IMG/VR virus record: IMGVR_UViG_3300046744_000381
Coordinates: 62,001-126,000 of that record
DNA: 64,000 nt
Reading direction: 5' to 3' (one strand)
Origin: a virus
In this document: positions 16,282 to 28,200 of the stretch, piece after piece
Layout of the letters: each line of letters starts with the position of its first letter
Position numbering within the stretch: the first letter of the stretch is position 1
Notes under the pieces: model-generated
Databases searched by the model: none
Told to the model about the DNA's origin: nothing
What the model saw: only the letters and a program-made list of their open reading frames with translations
Made by a program: the position numbers and the translations under genes

Positions 16282-19200
16282 CGGGCGAGCTTATATGTGC
16301 TATCTGTTAGGAATCTGCTTATAGTGTTCTTACTGCTTGCAAGACTTATTCCGTCATCATTCCAAATTTTACCAGTTTTTCTAATTATTCTAATTTCAGT
16401 ATCAGCAAGAGGTGCAGTAACTAATGTTAAAATATTATTTTCAACAGTAAATTCTGCTGGAACTACTACATCTCCTCCTGGACTATCTTGATCTAATGCT
16501 TCGTTGTACTGATAATAATTAGTATCAGCAGTAGAATTATTTGGATCAATTGGTGTAGCTTTTCTTAATCTTGTACCAGCTACAAAAACATCAAATTCAT
16601 TAACACTTGTTGGTGTCCAATTTAAATTAAATGTTTTTGCTGCACCATCACCTGTAAATAGTTGTGTATATGTAGTATCTTGGTAAGGAATAGTCTCGCT
16701 TACACCTTGATGGAAAACTCTGCTATTAGCTGAATGCACATCTTTTACACCAGTTCCTAGTGTTCCTCTTCTTAATTGTCTTAATACATTTCCTTGTTTT
16801 ACAAAATATTCAATTCTTTCACCGTTTATAAAAATTATACCAGGAATTGCAAGCTCTTTATTAGGTTCATCTAAACCATCTGAACTTTTTAAGTTAATAC
16901 TTAGATCATACCAATTTAAATCAACTGCTAAATCATATTCCATTCCGCTGTTAATTCTCTTATAATGATATCTATTGAGAACGTCTTTGAATATTCTATA
17001 TGCAAATTTCTGCTTACTTACATCAGCAGTAAAATATAATATTTCAATTCTATCATTTTTTATTGGGCGCTCACTTAAAATAATTGATTGTCTATTATCA
17101 GATAATGTATAATCTGCTTGCGAAGTTAAAAACTTGCCATTTAGAAATACCCAAGCATATTCAGGACCGGGTATTTTCTTGTCTAGTTTTATTTCACCTC
17201 TGCTAAGTAAGTTTCTTGTAAGATAATTAGCAGATCCTTCTGCTGCATTTGTATCCTCATATGAAACACGTAAACTTAGTCTTTCAAATTCATTTGTATC
17301 GTGATTTGAAAATACATAAATTTTTACATCTTGTGTAGGAATATCTTTTAAACTTAATCTTTCACTATCTACAACTCTGATACTATCAATTTTAAAATCA
17401 GTGCTATCGTCAAAGTATAACGACGGCGTATCGTCTTTAGCAGCAAGTGCTATTAGATCCCTAACATATCCTTGTAACTTAATTGTAACTTCTTGTCCAG
17501 TCTTTGTATATTCCTGTACAGTACCAATTACATTAGTGCTATCATTGAGTGTAAAATTAATTTGATCTAATGGAGCGTAATCAACTAACGTGCCTGCATT
17601 GCTTAATTTAATTACTGTATCTACAAAAAAGTATTCTGCATTGTCTATTAAATATACTCTAAGTATATCTCCAGATTTTCCAATTTCTCTGGTTGTAAAT
17701 TCTATTCTGCCGTTTGTAGTACTGTATATATAATTTATAGGATCAACTAATTGATCATTTATATAAACTAAAATATCTAATTGAGAAATTTTAGTTTGAT
17801 CTAATAATTGCCAATTGTCTATTTCATATGCTCTATCAACTGTCATAGTGTGCTTTTTGACATATCCAGCATCTAAAAATTTATCGCCTACTTTAACTAG
17901 GATATTATGACTAATTGGTTTTTTGTTAAACGGCAGTGGTACTGCACCATTTGATCCAAAAGTGTGTGATCTTTGTGTAGATACAGTTCTATCAAACGTA
18001 TCATCTATTGCAAGTTGACTGTATTGCTTTCCTGTACCTTTATAAAGAGTATATGTTATAATGCTATTAGCCGGTGGCACTTCACCAAATACAAGCATAA
18101 CCTTATTTGCATTATCGCCATATTCAGGTCCTGATGCATCTAATCCAAAAGATGTACTTATGACTCCGTTAACACTTACTACTGCCGTTACGTTTTGTTC
18201 AAACTTATAAAACGTTACAAAGTTAGCAGTGTTACCGTCACCAGTAAACGTATCACTTTCTATTATGTTAGACCCATTTGTACCAATTGTCAAGAAAGAA
18301 AGATGCTTTCCAACTGGTAATAAACTACTATCCGAAATCCTAAGTAGTTTTTCTGAATAATCTATTTCATACTGTGCAGGATCTAAAACAACATTATCTA
18401 ATTTTACAATTACACTATCTTGTGTAGCTGGTAAATTTTCTAAATAGTATTCAGCACTGCCGCCATCTGTTCTAAAATTTTGTACAGTAATTACGCCTTG
18501 TCCGTCATTTACACGCTCGTAAACTTGTAGATCTAGTGTATCTAAAATTTGTCCAGGTACTTGTTCTTCGGTACCTTTACTTGTTGTTGGACTTACAAAA
18601 TCATCACCGTCAATTACAATATTGCCTGCGTCAATGCCTGTTGCTGTACTAAACTGTCCTGCAACATTTGTTAAATCGCCGCCATTTATTTGTGTATCAA
18701 AGATTACGCCACTTGGTGTAACTGCACCATCGCTTGTTTCTTTTCTAACAATTATCGTATCGCCGTCTCTAGTTACTAGTTGATCTTCATCTAGTATAAA
18801 TGTGCTTGTTATTCCGTCACCTGTAATAGTCAACATTATTGAATCTTCTGGTGCTTCTGATGTTCCGTAAGCTTCACTATCAATTCTTACAGGATTATCA
18901 TTAATACCTGCTGTTGCAGCCTTATAATATACATTATATTTTACACCTGCTTCAAATGGCACACTAACAGTTATTGATCCTGTACTACCATCAAGCACAA
19001 ATACTTCATCTTCTAGGTTCCCACTAAATCTATCAAATGGTGTAGAACCAAATAAATCTCCGTTGTTAAAACCTTGTGATGCTCCAAAGCTTGCTGTATC
19101 AATTTGCACACCGCCATAGTCTACGCCATCCATAAGTTGAGATAATTCTTTACCAAACTGACCAGTTGTTGGATTATAGTAAAAATTAATTCTATCTGAT

Positions 19201-22200
19201 GCACTTAGATAATTCACATCTTTGTCGTATTCAATTACGATAGTTTTGTTATTTGATGGTGCATTTGCAAAACTCACTACACCATAATATCTTGGATAGG
19301 TTACAGTTTTATCTAGTATATTACTAATACTGTAATCTGTTGCTAGTTGTTCAACTCCGTCTACTGTGACTGTAATCTTAGAAGGCCTAACATCAATTGG
19401 CCATTTTAAGATAAAATCAATTTGTGATCCTGTACCTGTAAATGTTTGCGTAACATCCAAATCAGTAACAAAATAACTTCCTGTAATCCTATCAAACTTT
19501 ATTAACATATGTGTTGATCTAACCGGAGAATTGCCAATGATAGCAGTTGCTCTAGCTGGCTTGGCTGTACTATAATCTTCTTGATCACCTTCAAATGTTA
19601 AAGTAGGAGCTGTTATATATTTTAAGTTTGCAAAATCAATTACAATACCTGTAACTTTGCCTTCGTTGATAGTGGTAGAACCAATTACTGTTGGGCCGCC
19701 GCCACCGCTCATAACTAATCTAGGTGCATTTGTCCAGCCAGTTCCGCCATCTGTCAATACAACTTCTTTTACTTCAAATCCTACATTGTCAAACCAATTT
19801 TTTTGAGGATAAGTTGTTACAAACTCACTGTAATTTCTAATTTGACTATCTAAGACTTGTGCAGTTTCTGATACAATTTTTTCAGCATTTAAATCATATC
19901 GTGGAGGTAAATCAAAATCAGTTACGTTTGTTTGTGTAGGATCAATATTTTCATAAGCACTAACAAATTCTCTAATTTTTGTGCTATAAGGTTTTACTTC
20001 ATTTACATAGTCGTTGTAGCTTTCTAAACTATCACTCTTGTATGTTGTTTTTTGATCTAATCCACCTACGTTATGTTTTGCTTTTATAAATGCAGTTTTG
20101 AATATCCAATCTATGGTCGGTTGTTCAGCAAGTGCATATCTCACACTACTAAAGAAAAGTTTATTCCACTCTACTTTCAATTCGTCTACAAATATAGTTT
20201 GATTAATTGTGTTTAAAATTATTCTTACTTCTTCGCCTGCATCTCTGTCATACAATGCGCTATCGTAAACTGCTTTGTCGAATCCAAAACGTTCGTTGTT
20301 AAATAACAATCTACTAAATTCTATAGTTCCGTTTTGTCTTCCTATTGTTTCATAGTTTACAGTATAATCTACTTCTAATTGATTATCTATTTTTTTCAAT
20401 AATAACCAACCACCAGAGCCAATAGTTTCTATTTTTATAATATCGCCTAAATTGTCTTTTAGCCCACCGAGAGCATAACTTCCTGGTACTAAGTAATCAA
20501 TATTTGTTTCTTTACTGTAGCCTTCTGCATACCAATCTATGTATTTCCAATAAAGGCTGGCATCATAACTTTGATTATTAATACGTATCCATTCTTTTTC
20601 GGTTGAATTCCAGATATAAGTTGCCCAAAAACCTAACAATGTAGTATCAGTTGTAATTAATGCAGTAAATGGCCTTACAGTAACAGTCGTAGTTGTTGAA
20701 TTATAATTTTTACCTTCATTTATAATATTTGCTTCTATAACTTGACCAAGATTATTAATAACAGTTTCAATTTCAGCTCCTATGCCAGAACCTGTAATTG
20801 TAACTTTTGGACCTCTACGTTTAGTATCAGTTGCACTGTTAAATGCAGGATCAATATAGCCTCTACCTGCATTTGTAATAGTGACTTTTGTCAATCTGCC
20901 ATCTACAATATCAACACTTAATTGTGCTTGGTCTAATTTAGATGTACCGATAAAACGTAACAATGTTTCATTCTCTACAACAGTATCGTATTCTCTTGAG
21001 ACATTAGTAGGTTGTGGATCTTTAGAAGATAGTCCACTTATATCAAATTCATCTACAATTAATTTTTTTGATAAAACAAGATTTATTCTTTCGATAACTT
21101 GCTTTAATGCTTCTGTACGGTTTACAAACATTGTTTGTAAAGGATCATCCAAAATTCCATATCTTCTAGCCGGACTTAAAGTTGTTACAGGTAACAATGT
21201 TCTTTGTTTATCGTATCCTACTAAACTATCTATCCATTTACTTACAACTCTATCATTGGGCTGACTTGTAGCAAGACCTTCTGTAAGAAGGTTGTATTCT
21301 CTATGTATATTATTAATTTTTACTTCTTCAGTATTATAATATTCAAAATGCAAAACAGTGTCAGTGTCTTTTACTAAATTTGTACAATTGTATATTGCAA
21401 AATTATTTCTTCCAAACATACCTAAGAATCTATATCCGTTAGCAGCAGGATCCTCAATTAACGATGCAACAGCATTAGCAGTAATAGTTCTGTTTGTAAT
21501 TGTTGGTAAAACTTTTGAGTTTTTTACCCAATAGTAATATTTTGCCGAAAACAAACCAGTAATTGGATCGTAAACATTTTTTCTTACATATCGTTGATTG
21601 CCGTATCTAGATACACCACTTACACCATCTGCTAAACCTTCTGTGGTATCTGCAATAGCGTCCCATTCGTCTGGTAATAATGTTGAAGATACCCATTCAT
21701 AGATATCAATACTGTAACCAGGTATAATTTTGTTCCAAACATTAGAACTATAATCAGCATTTTTTTGGTATGGATTATACCATTTGACTGCATTCAAATC
21801 CCACAGCAACTCGCCAACACGTTCTTCGCCCCAAGGATTAACTACTCCGGTATTTGTATTACCAATATTATACACTGCTGGATCATAATAAAGTTTATAA
21901 TTTATTTCTCTTTCAGCAGCATTAGCAATTTTACCTTGGATAGGATCTATCAAATCTATATATGTAATTAAATCACTTGTTACACTATCGTATAAAAAGG
22001 CTCCACGCATTTTATCATAATTAATAAAATCTGTTGCTTCGCCAAGCGTGTTCCAGTTTGTAATATCTTTGTCGTGACGTAAATCAAAAATTAAACCAAA
22101 TTTACTATCACCTGTGTCTAATCCTTCAAATCCTAGATACAAGTGATTATTTTGATATAATATTTCTACATCATCGGCAGTTGACAAGTCTCTTTGTAAT

Positions 22201-25200
22201 GTCAGGCCGTTGTCTATATAATATGATTCGTAATCAATAACTTCACTTACAGTGTAAATTTCATTCAAAAGTTCGTAAGTATATGCTTGCGGTCTTCTAC
22301 TTGAAAAATCATATAACTTTGTACTATTATTATCAAAGGAAGTAGCATTTGAATCAAATTGTGTACCACCAATATTTAAACCATTAATACCAATTACACA
22401 TAATTTATTATTACTAAATTCAACCTTATATCCGAATCTTTCATTTTTACTAGAAGCAGGAGCTTGTAACGTCTGTGTGTTTTCAAAAGCAAGCGAAGAT
22501 GAATTATATTTGTAAATATAGACAAGTCCTTTATCTATACCGGTATCGGTATTTGTTTCTATATCTGCTGAATTAGCACCTACTGCTATATAATTTCCAT
22601 CGTCACTTAATGCTACACTTGTTCCCCATAAGATATCTGTATTTGGCGTAGTGATAGCTTCATAAAAAGCATAGCGTCCTTCTTGTAATCTATATACATT
22701 TACTTGAAATTCATCTGTACTAGTATTAAAAGCAGTAAATGTTAAAACTTCACCGTTTGTGCTTACATCAATATTTTTTCCTGCTTGATTCGTATTGTTA
22801 AATGCAGTGCTGTCATTATCGCCTTGAATTGTTGAACTGTAAGGCAAATAACCAAATCTGTCTACATTATTATCAACACTTTCCCATAACGCAATATCTG
22901 TTGGGCCGTTACCGCCTTTTGGAATATCGACTTTTGCTTTATACAGTTGTCCATTTTCTTGAACAATAGCACCAGTTACATATGAATGGAAGTTATCCCA
23001 GTCTCCTCTAAATGTAACATCTATTGTTCCTCTCATTTCCATTATAGAATAAGTTGTGTCGTAAAGATAAACTCTACCGTTATTGCCTTCACTGCGTACA
23101 TAAAGTTTATATGTTTCATCTGTAGTAAATGCAGTTTCCAAGCCAATACCAAATTTTTCATCGCCAGTAGGTTCATTTGAAACAAATTGTTCTAACAAGT
23201 AATATGAGTTATCTAGATTTTTCTTATATACATAAACAATACCTTGGTTGGTTAATCCACTTGCATATCCTTCATCGTCTGCAGGAATTTTGTAGACTTG
23301 TTCCCAATCTCTACTGTTTGTATTAATGCTACTACTATCATCATCTGTAGCCCTTTTTGCTCTCCATAACGTGCCTCTATCGCTTACAATATCATCTTTT
23401 AAAATGTTGAATGATGATTCAGCTTCGCCCCTGTATCGTGTTTTAACATTACTTGCAAGAGGCGCTGCTACGAACATAAACTGACCATCTCCGGAAAATT
23501 TAATTTTTTGGCCAAATGCACTTGCACTATTATGTAAATTTGTAGGTACAATTATTTCTTGTATAAAGTTTAACGTTTGTGTTTCGCTTGACCTAGTATA
23601 AACATAAACCTTGCCATCTATTGGCCTACCGACTGCAAATATACTATTAAAGTCGTTTACAGCAAAACTAGATCCGTATCCGCCGTCTCCGTTTTCTATG
23701 TTAAACAATTCTTGTTTTCCTGAGAAAATTTTGTTGTTTTTAAATACACCAAATTTGTCATTTGCAACATTATCTATCCAGATAGTATTGTTTTCATTTA
23801 ATCCAAATTTATTAATATCTGCATTTACATTACTAGGAGTATCGTAACGTTTTGAAAGTAATTTAGTAATAATACCAGTAGTACTATCATTCAAGTCTAA
23901 AAATTCTTCATTAAAAGTAATATCAGCTACTACACTGACAACAGTACCAGAAATATTGTTTATTTTATAAAATCCGTCGATATTATCGTCAATAAATTGT
24001 ACACCAAATATTTCACCTATAGCTAAATCAGGAATACTATCAAATTTTAAATCAAATCCTGTAGTTGTTTTAGTATATGTTTCAACTCTGTTTGAAATAA
24101 GAGTGTGTTGATATATGTTCCAGCTATTTTTTTCTGACGTTACCCAAATTATATTATCTATCGGGACATTGGCTATATCTAATTCCAAAATATCATTTGG
24201 TGTTTTAGCAAGAAAGTCTATTTGATCTAAACTAACATAGCCAGCAGTTTTAGAATATTCATCTGTGCTATATTTGTAAGGAAATGGATTTTTGGTATAG
24301 TTTTGCGGTTTTATATAAACTTTTGATTCAGGAATTTCATAAACTAAGTCTGTTCTGTTTGTGTCCACAGCATCAACAAGTTCAATTAATTGAGGTTCAA
24401 TTCTAAATTTTGTTTCGTCTAGTTTATATTCAAGTTCATCAAATGTATCAGTTGCGCCGTATTGAGCATTTCTTATTGCCCATTCTTCATAAAACTCTAA
24501 ACTTTCTTGATCTGTACTTCCTAATTTATCAAAGAATTTAGTTAAACTATTCAGTGTTCCTTTTTCTTGGATAAATCCTTGATAAAATTTATATTGGCTA
24601 ATATCATCTTCAATTATATTATCAAGATATTCTCTTTTCTGATAACCAATCAAATGCTGCGCAAGGCGTTGCTGTTCAGTATCAAAATTATCTGTATCTA
24701 AATCATAAAAATCTGCAAACTGATTTACTTTGTAATCAAAGTTTGCTTTGAGACCGCTTTCTGGTCTATCGTCTAATCTATTCCATAAACTGCTGTCAAA
24801 TACAGAATCTCCACTTATAAATATATTGGCTGAATAATAAAATTCTTTATATTTTACTAAATCGCCAAGTGCATAATCCTGCCACTGTTCCCATTCTGTA
24901 ATATTTGCTTGATCGTAAATAAATCCTGGAATATTTAAATTACCATTCCAATTATCTGTTCTATAACCTACAACTTTTATACGTTCTTGTCTATACCCAC
25001 TTGATGGATTATATATTGTATCATTGAACACTGTTTTATTATCTATAATTACCGAATGATCTTTTTGTATCAAACCTAACTTGCAAAAGTAAATTGCATT
25101 GTCAGCAGTGTTTGGCAAAATAGTAACACTATTACCGGTATCTCTACTAATATTAACACTATAATCTTTGACCGCAGTTCCGTCTAAATTAAGTATTTTA

Positions 25201-28200
25201 TAACCAAATATATTTTCCTTAACATTATCTATAACAAAATAATCTTTTCCAAAAGTCAAACTATTTGCACACGGACTTAGTGTAATTATTGTTCCTACAC
25301 TCCAGTTTTGTGTTGTATAGAATAGAAACTCTTTTATGCTTAATGTCCAGTCTTCAACGGCTTCAGTTTCACGGTTAAAAAAGTCAAAAACAAATCCTTG
25401 CTTTTTTAAGTAATCTTCATAACCCTGTATAAAATCTACAACTTCTTGTGCAGTTGCTAATACTGCACCGTAATTAATTGTATTAGTATCGTTGCCAAAG
25501 TTTTTTCTAAGAGTTGCAGTTGCTCCTCCGATAATAGGCAAATTACGTAACGGACTATAGAAACTTGGATCAAATTGATCAGTTGTTGTATGGTTTACAT
25601 TTACTCTATAATATGTATTTTCATATCTTACAATTTTACCTGCAATATATTGTTTATCTTCTGTCCAATATAAAAAGCTTTCACTTATGCCCCCTACATT
25701 AATCGCAATATCATTACTAGATAAAATCGGAGTGCTATAAGTAAATACAGGATTTTCTTTGTCATATCCAGATATTTTGAATCCGTTTGTTCGTTTTTCG
25801 ATAATAACACCGCTATATGTTACAGTTGTAAGTGGAGAACTTTGTACCAAATCTATCTTATAATTTTCAAATGGAACAAAAACATTTCCTTTATTAGAAG
25901 GATTTTTGCTATCTAATACAAGTTTTAATTTTTGTTTTTCACCAAACCCGCCTAACTTGAATGCAATCTTGTGTTTAAGATTTTTTAACTTTTTTGTAAA
26001 ATTTTCATATTGACTAGTTACGTCACTTGCCATATAATCGTAAATGTAGTTACTAAAGCCTGCAGTCAAAATTTGTTCTCCATCTTTTTGTGTGTTGGTA
26101 CACAATAAGTTAGATAATTTTATTCTTTGGCTAGTTTCTCCGTTGTATACAAGTTGCCCTGTTAAATTTCTGCTAATTCTTGATCTATCAAACCCAACAC
26201 CTAATACTTGTGCCGGTCTATTAATCATAATTGCTTTTAATAATGCAAAAGGATATTCGCTACTACGTCTCCAAGCAGTTTCAGTAGGTGTATGATCACC
26301 AAATTTAAATGTTTGGCCATTTTGCACTGAAAAACTAAATTCATTTACATAACCACTGTTTAAAGGACTACGTACATTACCGTTTTGGTCTACAGGAATA
26401 TGTTTTGTTAATCCAGGGCGAATAAATCTTTTATCAGTACGTATTAGGTTGCTAGATCTAATTATACCTTTTTCTAAATCATTCCACAGTACTAGATTAT
26501 TTTGTGTATAAGGTGCAGGGCCGTATTTGCTTTCCCACCACGAAGGCTTTACACTTAATCCAAGCATTTCCCAAGGACGTAAGTTTGGCGAATCAGTATC
26601 ATAAGCATTAATATAAATGCCTCTCCAAAATCCTGCTAACGGTAAATTATTTTTATTGCTTCCAAAACCGTAATTATATGTAAATGTTTGTGTTTCAGAT
26701 ACAAAACTATTATCAGTATAATCAGCATTACCTGCTTTTGTTAACCAGTTTACAAAATCACTAATAAGAATTTTATTTAAATCACCAACTTTTACTTTAC
26801 TATTTCTGTATTCACCACTTACATAATCCCAAATATCAAATATACTCTTGTCATACGAAACTTTTATGTTATTGTAAAATCTTTTTTCTAATTCTAATAA
26901 CAAATTATCTCTATAATCGTTATAACCAATTATTATACTTCCGTCGTGTCCTCTGATCGCTGTTTGCGCTTCTTGATATGTTGTGTCGGAAAATACTTCT
27001 GGCTTGTATGCAGGATACAATCCTAATTTTGTAGGTGTTTGAGGAATATAGCTACCATTAGTAGTTTCATATTCGTATATCTCAATCATATCGTTTAGCA
27101 CTAAATTAAACTCTGTAGTGAATTGCACAAAGCCTTCACTAGTAAAAACATAATCTAAATTTACACAAACTTGCTCACCATTTACATAAACGTTTACAGC
27201 TTTTTCACTTAATGTATCTAGAGTAAACACATTTGATAATGCATAGAATTTAATATCAGGGTCTAAAACTTTGTGTTCTATTTTTTTATTTGCGCCAATA
27301 CCTGTCATATCTGAATGATAAAAAGGCATACTTGATTTTTTATCTTTTACTAATGATAATAAAACTTGATCTACTTGTTCTTTTATTGATCCGTCTAAAT
27401 TTAAATTTTCAGCTTCTTGTACAAACGCCCTTTTAAATTTACTATATTCATTTTTGGCAAAGTTTAGTGCAGCAACTAAATTATTTTCTTTGTTACTGAT
27501 AGTAAATAATGGCAAATTAATCGGTCCACTATGTTGTACAAATTTTCTACCGTATTTTTTTACATTTCCTAGATCACGCAAATTGTTTGCGCCAGGTTGT
27601 GTTCCTACAAAGTTAGGTACTTCTTCTGCAACGCTATCCACGTGGTCGCTGACTTCACCTAAAGTAAATTGTGTAATGTCTTCGTTTAAAGGATTTCTTT
27701 CAAAATTATGAGCAGTTTCATAATATCCTTTACTTGTTTTATTTGCTGTTTTTGAATGAGCTTTAATTATTAAAATATCATCTACATTTAAGTCAGTAAA
27801 AAACTGTACATTTATTCTGTTATTTGCATCAGTGGCAAAATTAAAATCAACGCCTTGTTTTTTTACAATATTGTTTACATAGACTATAATTTTTAAATCA
27901 GCAACAAGAGCACTCTCTTTGAAAACATCAACAATAAAGTTATTTGTACGTTCTTGTCCAGTATATTTTCTTATAACGTATTGTTTACTTAATGAAGGAG
28001 CCTTTACCCAGCCATTAACATAATTAAAATCTACACCTCTATGTTCAAATTTCTTTAAAAATCCAGTTGAGGTAGCAACTTGAAATACTTGATTGTTTAC
28101 TTCATATGTAAATGAATCTTTTAATAAACTAAAATCAAATAAAATATCACCAGTATTGGCTATATTTTTGTAAGACAAAGGAAATCCTAATTCTGGATCA

